Source: an uncultured Pelagibacteraceae bacterium (GTDB lineage: Bacteria > Pseudomonadota > Alphaproteobacteria > Pelagibacterales > Pelagibacteraceae). Taken from it: 64,000 nt of DNA. The notes under the pieces were generated by a model. The model saw nothing but the letters and a program-made list of their open reading frames with translations, was not told the origin of the DNA and made no database searches. The position numbers and the translations under genes were made by a program. How positions within the stretch are numbered: the stretch's first letter is position 1; every line of letters begins with the position of its first letter. Below are positions 10,442-20,794 of this stretch, piece after piece. The stretch lies in the NCBI GenBank assembly GCA_902560805.1, contig CACENW010000002.1, positions 94,501-158,500 of the forward strand, read 5' to 3'.

Positions 10442-12250
10442 TTATTTTTCCTTACTAATTTTTAATACACCAATGAAAGCTTCTTGAGGAATTTCAACTC
10501 TTCCAAATTGTTTTGATCTAGCTTTACCTTTTTTTTGTTTTTCTAATAATTTTCTTTTTCTATCTGTAGCTCCACCACCATGAATTTTTGTTAAAACATC
10601 TTTTTTAAACCCTTTGATAGTTTCTCTAGCAATAATTTTTCCTCCTATTGCAGCTTGAACAGGGATCATAAAATTATGTCTTGGAATTAGGTCTTTTAGT
10701 TTTTCACAAACTTCTCTCCCAGTTTTTTGAGCAAAATCTTTATGTATCATCATAGCTAAAGCATCAACAGGTTCACCATTCACTAAAATACCAAGTTTTA
10801 CTAAATCACCTTCTCTATGCTCAATTATTTCATAATCAAAACTTGCATACCCACTTGTCATTGACTTAAGTCTATCGTTAAAATCAAACACAACTTCATT
10901 TAAGGGGAGTTCATAATTTACTACTGCTCTATTGCCAGAATAGCTAAGGTTGGTTTGTACTCCCCTTTTGTCCTGGCACATTTTAATTATTGAACCTAAG
11001 TACTGATCTGGAGTAATAATAGTTGCCTTTATCCAAGGTTCTTCAATGTATTTTATTAATGTAGGATCAGGTAAGCTTGATGGATTTTGTAAATCCATCG
11101 TATCACTATTATTCAAATGAACTTTATAAACTACACCAGGAGTTGTCGTTAATAAATTAACATCAAATTCTCTTTCAAGTCTTTCTGTTACAATTTCTAA
11201 ATGAAGCAAACCTAAAAACCCACATCTAAAACCTAATCCTAAAGCTGAAGATGACTCTGGTTCAAAAGAAAAGCTTGCATCATTTAGTTGTAACTTTGCT
11301 AAACCATCTTTTAATTTTTGAAACTCTGAGCTATCTACAGGAAACAATCCACAAAATACTACAGGTTTACTTGGTTTAAAACCCGGTAAAGCTTCTTTTA
11401 ATGGTTTTGTTGCGTCACAAATTGTATCTCCAACTTTTGTCTCTGATAACACTTTAATCCCCGTAGTGATAAATCCTATTTCTCCTGTTTTTAATTCAAT
11501 GATATCAACTGGCTTTGGTGTAAAAACACCAACTTTTTCTACAATATATTCTTGATTTGTAGACATCATTTTGATCTTCATGTGTTTAGAAAGTTTACCA
11601 TCAATAACTCTAACTAATATGACAACACCTAAATAAGTATCGTACCAACTATCTACTAGTAAACATTTTAAATTAGATGAACTCTCACCTTTTGGTGCTG
11701 GTAAAGTCGTTATAATTTGCTCTAAAATATCTCCTATTCCTTCGCCAGTTTTTCCAGAACACGGAATAGCATTCTCAGTATCTATCCCAATAACTTCCTC
11801 AATTTGCTTTTTTGTTCTTTCTAAATCAGAAGCTGGTAAATCTACTTTATTTAATACTGGGACAATTTCATGATTTGTGTCTAATGCTTGATAAACATTT
11901 GCTAAAGTTTGAGCCTCAACTCCTTGTGTACTATCCACAATCAAAATTGAACCTTCACACGCGTATAATGATCTACTTACCTCATAGCTAAAGTCTACAT
12001 GGCCAGGTGTATCTATAATATTTAAAATATATTCTTTTCCGTTTTTAGCTTTATAATTTAGCTTTACTGTTTGTGCTTTAATGGTGATACCTCTCTCTCG
12101 TTCAATATCCATTGAGTCTAAAACTTGAGCTTTCATCTCTCTTTCAGTCAAACCACCACAACTATGAATTATTCTATCTGCAATAGTAGATTTTCCATGA
12201 TCAATGTGTGCAATTATTGCAAAATTTCTTATATTATCGATTGAATTCAT
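10442..12250 (-). CDS. lepA: Elongation factor 4 (back-translocase GTPase)
   Basis: A ribosome-associated GTPase of the EF-G fold, thought to remodel stalled or early elongating ribosomes. The 602-residue length is standard. GTPase motifs are AHIDHGKST at 14-22, DTPGH near 80 and NKVD near 134. The C-terminal LepA-specific domain is recognisable by the Lys-rich [22 protein letters not shown] segment's position near the end. It starts 5 bp after the pheT stop, so it is the last gene of the thrS-infC-rpmI-rplT-pheS-pheT run. It is convergent to the probable glycosyltransferase gene. Confidence 0.97.
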   Translation of the reverse strand: MNSIDNIRNFAIIAHIDHGKSTIADRIIHSCGGLTEREMKAQVLDSMDIERERGITIKAQTVKLNYKAKNGKEYILNIIDTPGHVDFSYEVSRSLYACEGSILIVDSTQGVEAQTLANVYQALDTNHEIVPVLNKVDLPASDLERTKKQIEEVIGIDTENAIPCSGKTGEGIGDILEQIITTLPAPKGESSSNLKCLLVDSWYDTYLGVVILVRVIDGKLSKHMKIKMMSTNQEYIVEKVGVFTPKPVDIIELKTGEIGFITTGIKVLSETKVGDTICDATKPLKEALPGFKPSKPVVFCGLFPVDSSEFQKLKDGLAKLQLNDASFSFEPESSSALGLGFRCGFLGLLHLEIVTERLEREFDVNLLTTTPGVVYKVHLNNSDTMDLQNPSSLPDPTLIKYIEEPWIKATIITPDQYLGSIIKMCQDKRGVQTNLSYSGNRAVVNYELPLNEVVFDFNDRLKSMTSGYASFDYEIIEHREGDLVKLGILVNGEPVDALAMMIHKDFAQKTGREVCEKLKDLIPRHNFMIPVQAAIGGKIIARETIKGFKKDVLTKIHGGGATDRKRKLLEKQKKGKARSKQFGRVEIPQEAFIGVLKISKEK

Positions 12251-12255
12251 TGGCT

Positions 12256-14664
12256 TTAGGATCGAATTTTAGCGCCAGTTTTGTTTTCGACTGTTTCTAT
12301 AATTGATTTATTTATTTGATCTAAATCAGCATCTTTTAAAGTTTTTTCTTGAGATTGAATTGTAACACTGATCGCAATTGATTTTTGATTTTCTGGAATA
12401 TTGTCACCCTCATAAACATCAAAAACTTTAATGTTTGATATCAAATTTTTATCAACATTTGATATGACATTTACTAGATCTTGGACATTAATTTTCTTAT
12501 CGACTATAAAAGCGAAATCCCTTTCTGACTTTTGATAATCTGAAACAGAATATTTTGTTTTTTGATCTTTTAATGATTTTTTTGGTAATTTTAAATTATC
12601 AAGAAATATTTCAAAACCTACTAAAGATTCGGTTTTCATATCAATTTGCTTAATGATATTTGGGTGAATTTCACCAAAGTATGCAGCTACATTTTCTTTA
12701 CCTCTATTCAAAAATAATCTTCCTGATTTACCTGGATGATAATAATCAGGTGTTTCATCGTCTATAAAAAATTTTTCTGAATCGTAACCTGCTTCAACTA
12801 AAGTTTGAACTACATCTTTTTTAATATCAAAGACATCAATATTTCTTTCTGTTTCTAACCAGGAAAGACGAGATTTTTTTCCAGCTGATAAACCACAAAC
12901 TACTATATTTTGTTCACCAGGTTGTTTTCCAAAAAATGTTGGTCCGATTTCAAAAAAAGATAAATCTTTAAATCCTCTATCTATATTTTTACTCATATAC
13001 ATAATTAAATTTGAAAATATTGAATTTCTCAAAACTCCTAATTCTGAACTTATAGGATTCACAATTTTTAATTCATCATTTTGCCCTTTAAAATGATCAT
13101 TATATTTTGCATCTGTGAAAGACCAAGTAATTGCTTCCAAATAACCTTTTGAGGCAACAGATCTTTGGAGGAAATGAAACAATTTTTGAGTTTGTGTCAG
13201 AGTAGATTTTTTTCTCTCTTTGACTGGTTCTTCAATTTTTATTTTATCATACCCAACTATTCTTACTAATTCCTCAACAACATCTATCTCTTGAGTAATA
13301 TCTGGTCTCCAGGAAGGTATAGTTAATTTAAAAATTTTTTTGTTTTTTTTACATGTAAAACCTAAGTTATCTAAAATTTTTAACATATCTTTTGTTAAAA
13401 TTTTAAAACCTGTAACTTCTTCAAATGAATTTGGATCAAATTTAATTATTTGATTTTTAAAAGTACTAATTTTTTGGATATCAATCTTACTAATTTCACC
13501 ACCACAAATTTCTTTAATTAAAAATGCTGCTTTATTTAAGCCTTCTTCAATTGACAATTGGTCTATTCCTCTTTCAAATCTAAATTTTGCATCTGTATCT
13601 ATATTTAATCTTTTTGCTGTTCGTCTAATTGATCTTGGATCAAAATAAGCTGACTCGATTAAAACATTTTGTGTATCCATTTCTGTTCCAGATCTTGTGC
13701 CTCCGATGATACCACCTAGTCCTAACACGCCTTTGTCATCACTTATAACGCACATGTCATCTTCAAGCTTATAGTTTTTTTTATCTAATGCTGTAAACTC
13801 TTCTCCAGATTTTGAGTTTCTAACAATTATTCTTTTTTCAATTTTATCTGCATCATAAGCATGTAATGGACGATTAATATCAATCATTACATAATTTGTT
13901 ATATCAACAATTGCTGAAATAGGTTTTTGACCTATAGAAATTAATTTATCCTTTAACCACTTTGGACTTTCAGTATTTTTTACATTTGTTACCAAGCAGC
14001 TTCCAAAAGAAAAACATCCTTGATTTTTTTCGTTTGTAATTTTTACTTTAACTGTTTGAGATTTTTTTGATTTTATTTTTTGTTCTTTAATCTGTTTTAA
14101 TTTACCAAAACCTGAAGCTGCTAAATCTCTAGCTATTCCTCTAACACCAAGACAATCTGGCCTGTTAGGTGTGATAGATAAATCAATTAAATTAGAGCTT
14201 GATTGTGTAAAAAAACTTTTTCCAATACTTTTGTTATATTTTGAAGATGAAAGCTCAGTAATTCCATCACTTTCCTCAGACAAATTTAGCTCAGATTCAG
14301 AACAAAGCATTCCATAGGATGTGACATCTCTAATTTTTGCTATAACCAATTTTGTATTATTTTTTGGTATAACTGCACCAGGAGGAGCATAGACAGTTAT
14401 TAAACCTTCTCTAGCATTTGGTGCACCGCATACAACCTTCTTAATTTCTTTTTCACCTACATCAACATCGCAAACTTTTAAACGGTCTGCATTAGGATGT
14501 TTTTCAGTTTTTAAAATTTTTGCTATTTTGAATAAATCTAAACCTTCAGATAAATTTTCAACACTTTCAACTTCAAGTCCAATATCAGTTAATTTCTCAA
14601 GTAACTTCTCTTCCTTATCACTTACAGATAAATGATCTTTTAACCAATCAAAAGTTATCTTCAT
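12256..14664 (-). CDS. pheT: Phenylalanyl-tRNA synthetase beta subunit
   Basis: Beta chain of the alpha2-beta2 PheRS that charges tRNA-Phe. At 802 residues it has full bacterial length. An EMAP-like tRNA-binding domain (about 40-150, with [15 protein letters not shown] and VCGAPN) is followed by the B3/B4 editing module, the B5 domain (PSWRPDI near 460) and a C-terminal FDX-ACB domain ([15 protein letters not shown] onward). It overlaps the end of pheS by 4 nt, the usual coupling of the two subunits, and is followed 5 bp later by lepA. Confidence 0.97.
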   Translation of the reverse strand: MKITFDWLKDHLSVSDKEEKLLEKLTDIGLEVESVENLSEGLDLFKIAKILKTEKHPNADRLKVCDVDVGEKEIKKVVCGAPNAREGLITVYAPPGAVIPKNNTKLVIAKIRDVTSYGMLCSESELNLSEESDGITELSSSKYNKSIGKSFFTQSSSNLIDLSITPNRPDCLGVRGIARDLAASGFGKLKQIKEQKIKSKKSQTVKVKITNEKNQGCFSFGSCLVTNVKNTESPKWLKDKLISIGQKPISAIVDITNYVMIDINRPLHAYDADKIEKRIIVRNSKSGEEFTALDKKNYKLEDDMCVISDDKGVLGLGGIIGGTRSGTEMDTQNVLIESAYFDPRSIRRTAKRLNIDTDAKFRFERGIDQLSIEEGLNKAAFLIKEICGGEISKIDIQKISTFKNQIIKFDPNSFEEVTGFKILTKDMLKILDNLGFTCKKNKKIFKLTIPSWRPDITQEIDVVEELVRIVGYDKIKIEEPVKERKKSTLTQTQKLFHFLQRSVASKGYLEAITWSFTDAKYNDHFKGQNDELKIVNPISSELGVLRNSIFSNLIMYMSKNIDRGFKDLSFFEIGPTFFGKQPGEQNIVVCGLSAGKKSRLSWLETERNIDVFDIKKDVVQTLVEAGYDSEKFFIDDETPDYYHPGKSGRLFLNRGKENVAAYFGEIHPNIIKQIDMKTESLVGFEIFLDNLKLPKKSLKDQKTKYSVSDYQKSERDFAFIVDKKINVQDLVNVISNVDKNLISNIKVFDVYEGDNIPENQKSIAISVTIQSQEKTLKDADLDQINKSIIETVENKTGAKIRS

Positions 14665-15728
14665 CGACTTAGACCTCTATAATTTGTGGGCACATCAAGT
14701 GGATCAAATCCAAAGTGATTTAACCATCTATAATCACAATCAAAGAAAGCTCTTAAATCATTAATACCATATTTTAGCATAGCTAACCTGTCTATACCTA
14801 TGCCAAATGCATATCCTTGGTATTTAGCAGGATCAACTTTAACGTTTTTTAAAACATTTGGATGAACCATTCCACATCCTAAAATTTCAAGCCACTGATC
14901 CCCTTCGCCTATAACAATTTTACCATCTTTAATTTCGTAACCAATATCTACTTCTGCAGATGGTTCTGTAAAAGGAAAATGACTTGGTCTAAATCTCATT
15001 TTGATTTTTTCCACTTCAAAGAACTCTTTAATGAAATAATTTAAACATCCCTTTAAATGACCCATGTTAATATTTTTATCTATATGAAGGCCCTCAACCT
15101 GATGGAACATTGGTGCATGTGTTTGATCACTATCTGATCTATATGTTCTGCCTGGAGCAATAATTTTAAATGGCGGTTTATCCTTTAACATAGTTCTAAT
15201 TTGAACCGGTGAAGTATGCGTTCTTAACAAAACTTCCTTATTTTCGTCTAAATAAAAAGTATCATGCATGTCACGAGCTGGGTGATTATCTGGAGTGTTT
15301 AGTGCAGTAAAATTATTATATTCGTTTTCTACATCTGGTCCTTCTTCAACACTAAAACCTATTTCTGAAAATATAGATGAAATCTCATCTATTGTTTGAG
15401 ATACAGGATGAATTTTTCCTCTAACAAAAGATCTTCCAGGTAAAGTTATATCAACTCTTTCTTTTTCAAGTTTTTGATTAATTTCTTTTGTCTCAATTTC
15501 TTTAATCTTTTCCAAAATCAAAGATTGAAGTTCATCCTTTATTTTATTTAAATTAGCTGCAAAATTTTTTCTATGAGACTCTGGTATTGATCCTACAGTT
15601 TTGAATAAAGATGAAATTTGACCATTTTTTCCAAACAACTCTGTTTTGATTGAATTGATTTCATCTAAGCTTAATTCATTTTTAAGCTTTGATACAAATT
15701 GATCTCTAATATTTTTTATGTCTGACAT
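14661..15728 (-). CDS. pheS: Phenylalanyl-tRNA synthetase alpha subunit
   Basis: Catalytic alpha chain of PheRS, class II. The 355-residue protein has an N-terminal coiled-coil arm (to about residue 90), then the catalytic core. Class II motifs include [12 protein letters not shown], the motif 2 region [20 protein letters not shown] with FHQVEGL, and motif 3 with [10 protein letters not shown] and [13 protein letters not shown]. It overlaps pheT by 4 nt. The gap to upstream rplT is 40 bp and contains a short inverted repeat (TATTTC/GAAATA), with no clear terminator. Confidence 0.97.
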   Translation of the reverse strand: MSDIKNIRDQFVSKLKNELSLDEINSIKTELFGKNGQISSLFKTVGSIPESHRKNFAANLNKIKDELQSLILEKIKEIETKEINQKLEKERVDITLPGRSFVRGKIHPVSQTIDEISSIFSEIGFSVEEGPDVENEYNNFTALNTPDNHPARDMHDTFYLDENKEVLLRTHTSPVQIRTMLKDKPPFKIIAPGRTYRSDSDQTHAPMFHQVEGLHIDKNINMGHLKGCLNYFIKEFFEVEKIKMRFRPSHFPFTEPSAEVDIGYEIKDGKIVIGEGDQWLEILGCGMVHPNVLKNVKVDPAKYQGYAFGIGIDRLAMLKYGINDLRAFFDCDYRWLNHFGFDPLDVPTNYRGLSR

Positions 15729-15768
15729 ATTAGTAGATTATTTCCTTAAGAAATAAAAACAATAGAGA

Positions 15769-16125
15769 TTAATTTAAAGCGGATTGAGCTTTTTGTACAA
15801 TTGTTTTAAATGCTTCTGGACTATCGTAAGCAATTTCAGCTAAAATTTTTCTATCTATTGCAACACCACATTTAGTTAAACCATTGATGAATTTTGAATA
15901 AGTCATACCCTCTGCTCTTACACCAGCATTAATTCTTTGTATCCATAATGATTTGAAATCTCTTTTTTTATTTCTTCTATCTCTGTATGCATACTGCATG
16001 GATTTCTCCATAGCTTGTTTAGCAACTCTGATAGTATTTTTTCTTCTACCCCACTGACCTTTTACGGCTTTCAAAACTTTTTTATGTTTTGCTTTACTTG
16101 TTACGCCTCTTTTAACTCTTGCCAT
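15769..16125 (-). CDS. rplT: 50S ribosomal protein L20
   Basis: A primary 23S rRNA-binding protein of 118 residues, the standard length. The N-terminus [16 protein letters not shown] and the [14 protein letters not shown] segment are characteristic. In several bacteria L20 represses its own operon by binding the leader; no matching structure could be verified here. It starts just after rpmI with a 2-nt gap. It has one of the few good Shine-Dalgarno sequences in the window (AGAGGG, 5 nt before the ATG), within the end of rpmI. Confidence 0.97.
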   Translation of the reverse strand: MARVKRGVTSKAKHKKVLKAVKGQWGRRKNTIRVAKQAMEKSMQYAYRDRRNKKRDFKSLWIQRINAGVRAEGMTYSKFINGLTKCGVAIDRKILAEIAYDSPEAFKTIVQKAQSALN

Positions 16126-16127
16126 TG

Positions 16128-16334
16128 TTACCCTCTTAAACTGTAAGGCATGTATGATTTAACAATTTTGCCATCTTGTTTAGACAAAGTTGTAGTGCCT
16201 CTTAATTTTCTAATTTGTGAATTCGTTCGTTTAATCATACCATGTCTTTTACCTGCTTGAGCAGATATAACTTTACCCTTAGCAGATATTTTAAATCTTT
16301 TTTTTGCTGAGCTTTTTGTTTTTAATTTTGGCAT
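16128..16334 (-). CDS. rpmI: 50S ribosomal protein L35
   Basis: A small basic 68-residue ribosomal protein with the L35 hallmark start [15 protein letters not shown] and the central [10 protein letters not shown] segment. It sits in the conserved infC-rpmI-rplT order, 53 bp after infC and 2 bp before rplT. No Shine-Dalgarno sequence is visible upstream of its ATG. Confidence 0.97.
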   Translation of the reverse strand: MPKLKTKSSAKKRFKISAKGKVISAQAGKRHGMIKRTNSQIRKLRGTTTLSKQDGKIVKSYMPYSLRG

Positions 16335-16387
16335 AATTCTGCGGACTTATACAAAGAATGTTTAAATTTTACAACCTCTATTAAGGC

Positions 16388-16933
16388 TTATAAAGGTTGA
16401 ATTACCATAATCATTTGCTTCCCATCAAATTTAGGTTGCAACTCTACTCTACCGATATCCTTCATATCCTCTTTAATTTTACCCATCAGTTCATTCCCTA
16501 AATGAGAGTGTTGGAGTTCTCGCCCTTTAAATCTGATAGTAAATTTAACTTTATCTCCCTTGGAGATAAATTTTTTTGCATTTTTGACCTTAAATTCATA
16601 ATCATGAGTTTCAGTTACAGGTCTCATTTTAATTTCTTTTAATGAAATTATTTTTTGTTTCTTTTTTGCAAGATTTGCTTTTTTTTGAGCATCATACTTA
16701 TACTTACCCATGTCCATAATTTTACATACAGGTGGATTTGCATTAGGTGCAATTTCAATTAAATCCAAACCTTGGTTTTTTGCCATTGATATGGCTTCAT
16801 TAGTGCTGATCACTCCAAGATTTTCACCATCGCTTGCAATAACTTGCACATCTGGTGAAGATATTCTGTTATTAGATCTTGGACCTCTATCCTTTGTTCT
16901 TCTTTGAAAGTAGTTTTGTTTGAAATCTGCCAC
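16388..16933 (-). CDS. infC: Translation initiation factor IF-3
   Basis: Binds the 30S subunit, blocks premature 50S joining and proofreads start-codon choice. The 181-residue protein has an N-terminal domain (NNRISSPDVQVIASDGENLG and the LDLIEIAPNANPPVCKI block), a Lys-rich linker and a C-terminal domain (KEIKMRPVTETHDYEFK). The start codon is GTG at 16933, directly after the thrS stop codon. Enterobacterial infC uses a rare AUU start for autoregulation; here the non-ATG start is the milder GTG, and whether it matters for control is unknown. Confidence 0.95.
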   Translation of the reverse strand: MADFKQNYFQRRTKDRGPRSNNRISSPDVQVIASDGENLGVISTNEAISMAKNQGLDLIEIAPNANPPVCKIMDMGKYKYDAQKKANLAKKKQKIISLKEIKMRPVTETHDYEFKVKNAKKFISKGDKVKFTIRFKGRELQHSHLGNELMGKIKEDMKDIGRVELQPKFDGKQMIMVIQPL

Positions 16934-18850
16934 TTAGTTTGATGATGCTTTGTTTAAAGCAGAGAAAGTTTTTAAAAATAAGTCTATTTCCATATTTTCT
17001 TGTTTATTAGAGTCTAACCTTCTAATCGTTACTGAATTGGAGTCAACTTCTTTTTTACCACAAATTAATAAAAGAGGTATTTTTGCTAAAGAATGATCTC
17101 TAATTTTATAGTTTAAGTTATTATTTTTAATATCAACTGCAGAACTTATACCTGCATCTTTAATTTTTTTAGATACTTCTATTGCGTAATCATTAAATTC
17201 TTCTGAAATCGGAATTACCATTGTTTGTAAAGGTGAAATCCAAAAAGGAAATTTACCAGCATAATTTTCAATCAATATTCCAATAAATCTTTCTAAAGAA
17301 CCAAACAGCGCTCTATGAAGCATTACAGGAACTTTTTTTGTTCCGTCTTTATCAATATAAGATGCATCTAATCTTCCAGGTAAATTTAAATCAACTTGTA
17401 AAGTTCCACATTGCCAATCTCTCCCAATAGCATCTCTTAAAACAAATTCAATTTTTGGCCCATAGAAGGCACCTTCACCTTTATTAATACTATATTCTAA
17501 CTTAGAGGCTTTAACTGCTTCAAGAAGTGAAGCTTCTGCCTTGTCCCAAACTTCATCATCTCCAACTCTAACCTCTGGTCGATCTGCATATTTTAAAATT
17601 ACATTTTCAAAACCAAGATCTTTATAAATATCTAGTATTAAATTAGTAACAATTAAACATTCACTTGTTATTTGTTCTTCAGTACAAAAAATATGAGCAT
17701 CATCTTGGGTAAAAGCCCTAACTCTAAGTAAACCATGTAAAGCACCCGATGGTTCATAACGATGAACTTTGCCAAACTCTGCATATCTTAATGGTAGATC
17801 TCTATAACTTTTTAAACCTTGATTAAATACTTGTACATGTCCAGGACAATTCATTGGTTTTATTGCAAAAACTTTTTCGTCAGGAGTTTCTGATGTATAC
17901 ATATTCTCTCCATACTTTCCCCAATGACCAGATTTTTCCCACAATTGTCGATCTAAAATTTCAGGAGTATTTACCTCTTTGTATCCAGCAGCATCTTGTC
18001 TACTCCTCATATAATTAATTAACTTTTGAAACAATGCCCATCCTCTCTCATGCCAAAAAACTGAGCCTGGACTTTCTTCTCTAAAATGAAACAAGTCCAT
18101 TTCTTTTCCTATTTTTCTATGATCTCTTTTTTCCGCCTCTTCTATTCTTTTTAAATATTCATCCAAATCTTTTTGAGAGGCCCAACTTGTACCGTAAATT
18201 CTTTGTAACATTTCATTGTTTGAATCACCTCTCCAATAAGCTCCTGAAACTTTCATTAATTTAAAGTGTTTTCCAATTTTACCTGTTGATGAAAGATGTG
18301 GTCCTCTACAAAGATCATGCCAATCTCCATGAAAATAAATTGAAACATCTTCATTCTCCGGTATTGCTTCGATTAACTCAGCTTTATAGATTTCACCTTT
18401 TTTTTTAAAATGATCTACAGCTTTATTTCTGTCCCAAACTTCCCTTTTGGTAATCTCGTCTCGATCAACAATTTCTTTCATTTTGTTTTCAATTTTTGTT
18501 AAATCATCTTCTGTAAACGGATCTTTTCTAGCAAAATCATAATAAAATCCGTTTTCAATTACAGGTCCAATCGTAACTTGTGTTCCTGGAAACAATTCTT
18601 GCACTGCCATTGCTAATATGTGAGCAGTATCGTGTCTAATGGTTTCTAGGCCCTCAGGATTTTTAGATGTAAAAATTTTTACCGAACAGTCTTTCTCAAT
18701 TAAATGTTCTAAGTCTTTTAATTCGCCATCTACACTTATCACCATTGCTTGTTTAGCTAATGATTTGCTAATTTTTTCTGCTACTTCTAATCCAGTAACT
18801 TTATTTGGGAAATCAATATTATTTCCATCAGGTAATGTAATTATAGGCAT
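16934..18850 (-). CDS. thrS: Threonyl-tRNA synthetase
   Basis: Class II synthetase that charges tRNA-Thr. The 638-residue protein has all domains: TGS (1-60), the editing domain (HDTAHILAMAV near 75 and a second Cys/His site near DWHDLCRGPHL), the catalytic core (MNCPGHVQVF, with zinc-ligand Cys, and RYAEFGKVHRYEPSGAL), and the anticodon-binding C-terminus. It follows the GT4 gene without a gap, and its stop codon abuts the infC GTG. This places an upstream glycosyltransferase in the translation operon. Confidence 0.97.
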   Translation of the reverse strand: MPIITLPDGNNIDFPNKVTGLEVAEKISKSLAKQAMVISVDGELKDLEHLIEKDCSVKIFTSKNPEGLETIRHDTAHILAMAVQELFPGTQVTIGPVIENGFYYDFARKDPFTEDDLTKIENKMKEIVDRDEITKREVWDRNKAVDHFKKKGEIYKAELIEAIPENEDVSIYFHGDWHDLCRGPHLSSTGKIGKHFKLMKVSGAYWRGDSNNEMLQRIYGTSWASQKDLDEYLKRIEEAEKRDHRKIGKEMDLFHFREESPGSVFWHERGWALFQKLINYMRSRQDAAGYKEVNTPEILDRQLWEKSGHWGKYGENMYTSETPDEKVFAIKPMNCPGHVQVFNQGLKSYRDLPLRYAEFGKVHRYEPSGALHGLLRVRAFTQDDAHIFCTEEQITSECLIVTNLILDIYKDLGFENVILKYADRPEVRVGDDEVWDKAEASLLEAVKASKLEYSINKGEGAFYGPKIEFVLRDAIGRDWQCGTLQVDLNLPGRLDASYIDKDGTKKVPVMLHRALFGSLERFIGILIENYAGKFPFWISPLQTMVIPISEEFNDYAIEVSKKIKDAGISSAVDIKNNNLNYKIRDHSLAKIPLLLICGKKEVDSNSVTIRRLDSNKQENMEIDLFLKTFSALNKASSN

Positions 18851-20005
18851 TTAATTTATTAATCTTTTATACTCTGAATAAGTAGAAAAGCACATTTTTT
18901 CAACATTAAATTTTTGAACTATATTTTTTCTTCCCTCAATACCAATTAATTTTAATTGAGGTTCGTCAATTGTCAGAGTTTTCAAAATTTTCTGACTTAA
19001 AGACTTTGCGTCACCAGCTTTAAATAAATAGCCTGTTTTTTCATCAACGACAGTCTCATTAGATCCTCCAATATTACTTGCAATTATTGGTTTTTCCATA
19101 GATTGGGCCTCTACGGAAACTCTACCAAAAGCTTCTGGTTCAATAGAAGCTGAAACAATTATATCAGAAACTTTGTAAGCTAATGCCATATCTTTACAGT
19201 GATCAATAAATCTTAGCTGTTTAGTCAACCTATATTGTTCTGAAAGCCTTATTAGTTTTTTTTTATACAAATCTCTTCCCTGATCACTTCCAAGGATAAC
19301 AGCATAAAATGCCTCATAACCTAATTCAATATTTACAAGATTGATTGCTTCAATAAATACCTCTTGTCCCTTCCAGGTAGTTAATCTACCAGGCAAAAGT
19401 ATAATCTTTTTATCTTTTTCTATTTCCCATTGTTTTAATAATTTTTTCTCTTCAGTTTCAAGTTTTGTGGTAGGGTCAAAGTAATCAACATTAATTCCTC
19501 TAAATACTACTAATAATTTTTTTTTTTGATTTAAGTAATTTGAATAATTTTCTTTGATGTGTGAAAAAATAAAATTTGACCCTGCAATAATTAAGTCAGA
19601 TCGAACCATTACTGAATTATATAATTTTTTTAAACTACTTTTAAAATTATAAGTTCCATGAAATGTAGTCACAAACTTTCTACTTGTTATCTTAGAGGCT
19701 ATTAAACAAGACCATGCAGGCGCTCTGCTTCTAGCGTGTACTATCGAAATATTATTAAATAAAATGATAAAAGTTAAAATTATTGCATTAATTAAAATTA
19801 ATATTGGGTTTTTACTTTGAACTGGAAGTCTAAAAACTTTTACTTTATTTTTATCTACAAATTTAAGCAACTCGCCACCACTAGTAACTATAAATGATTT
19901 ACAACCGTTTTCTGGCAAATAGTGAGCAATATCATAACAACCAGTCTCTGCACCACCATATCCAAGTTTTGGGATTACTTGCAAAACTTTTAAATTAAAT
20001 GACAT
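18851..20005 (-). CDS. GT4-family glycosyltransferase
   Basis: A 384-residue GT-B enzyme of family GT4, likely transferring a nucleotide-sugar residue onto a lipopolysaccharide or other surface glycan at the inner membrane face. The N-terminal domain has the KLGYGGAETGCYDIAHYL acceptor-loop motif (about 12-29). The C-terminal domain has PGRLTTWKGQEVFIEAI (about 206-222) and the donor-binding EPEAFGRVSVEAQSMEKPII block (about 292-311) with the Glu-x7-Glu pattern. One hydrophobic stretch near 80 may associate with the membrane. It is first in the operon and abuts thrS, so its promoter probably drives the translation genes too. The acceptor is unknown. Confidence 0.85.
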   Translation of the reverse strand: MSFNLKVLQVIPKLGYGGAETGCYDIAHYLPENGCKSFIVTSGGELLKFVDKNKVKVFRLPVQSKNPILILINAIILTFIILFNNISIVHARSRAPAWSCLIASKITSRKFVTTFHGTYNFKSSLKKLYNSVMVRSDLIIAGSNFIFSHIKENYSNYLNQKKKLLVVFRGINVDYFDPTTKLETEEKKLLKQWEIEKDKKIILLPGRLTTWKGQEVFIEAINLVNIELGYEAFYAVILGSDQGRDLYKKKLIRLSEQYRLTKQLRFIDHCKDMALAYKVSDIIVSASIEPEAFGRVSVEAQSMEKPIIASNIGGSNETVVDEKTGYLFKAGDAKSLSQKILKTLTIDEPQLKLIGIEGRKNIVQKFNVEKMCFSTYSEYKRLIN

Positions 20006-20019
20006 TTGATATGATTATA
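20006..20019 (-). promoter_or_regulatory. -10 box of the GT4-thrS-infC operon
   Basis: On the minus strand TATAAT (20019-20014) lies exactly 8 nt before the ATG of the GT4 gene. This predicts transcription starting 1-2 nt from the start codon, a nearly leaderless mRNA. No Shine-Dalgarno sequence is present and no convincing -35 box is seen. The same geometry appears upstream of argH and bolA. Confidence 0.45.
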
Positions 20020-20047
20020 TATTAATTAGCAATTCTTATAAACGATT

Positions 20048-20794
20048 ATGGCAAATTTCAGATTCCACAAAATTTCAAAGACTAAGAAAATTAGACATAT
20101 TTGTAAAATTTATAAAAATTCTCCATTCATAGTTTTCTTACATGGATTTATGTCAGATCTTGAGGGGAAAAAACCAGAAGCTTTTTTAAGTTTTGCAATC
20201 AAAAATAAAATAAGTTTTCTTGCTTTAGAATATTCTGGTCATGGAAAATCTACAGGTAAATTTACAAATGGAAATATTTCAAAATGGAGTAAAGAAACTT
20301 CCATATTAATAAAGAAATACATAAAAAATAATAATTTTTATATCATTGGTTCCAGCATGGGTGCATGGATTGCTCTAAGGCAATTCCAAAAATTTAAAAA
20401 AAAAATTAAAGGATTTTTGGGTATTGGATCGGCACCTGAGTTTTTAGAAAATTTAATGTGGAAAAAATTCACCAAAAAAATGAAGCAAGAAACGATCAAA
20501 AAAGGCATATATCATCTAAATCATGGGAATTATGAATATCCAATAACTTATCAGCTTTTAAAAGACGGAAGAAAAAATAGAGTTTTAAATAAAAAAATAA
20601 ATTCAAAAATAAAAATTACCATGGTGCATGGTCAATATGATGAGGCTGTACCTGTAAGTTATTCTAGAAAAGTTTTAAAACTATTTCCAAGGGCTAAAAA
20701 GAAATTAATTATTGTAAAAAAAGGTGATCATAGTCTATCAAATAAGAAATGGCTTAATATAATTTTAAAGGAATTAAAATTATTAATTAACTAA
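20048..20794 (+). CDS. Alpha/beta hydrolase, small serine hydrolase
   Basis: A 248-residue alpha/beta-hydrolase of the S33/palmitoyl-thioesterase-like kind, with substrate unknown. The oxyanion HG is at 32-33 (FLHGFMSD), the EYSGHGKSTG loop at 61-70, and the nucleophile Ser103 in the elbow GSSMGA. A late Asp (HGQYDEAV) and His (KKGDHSL) complete the triad. No signal peptide, so it is cytosolic. It is divergent from the GT4 gene with 42 bp between ATGs, and its last 8 nt overlap convergent gltB. Confidence 0.85.
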   Translation: MANFRFHKISKTKKIRHICKIYKNSPFIVFLHGFMSDLEGKKPEAFLSFAIKNKISFLALEYSGHGKSTGKFTNGNISKWSKETSILIKKYIKNNNFYIIGSSMGAWIALRQFQKFKKKIKGFLGIGSAPEFLENLMWKKFTKKMKQETIKKGIYHLNHGNYEYPITYQLLKDGRKNRVLNKKINSKIKITMVHGQYDEAVPVSYSRKVLKLFPRAKKKLIIVKKGDHSLSNKKWLNIILKELKLLIN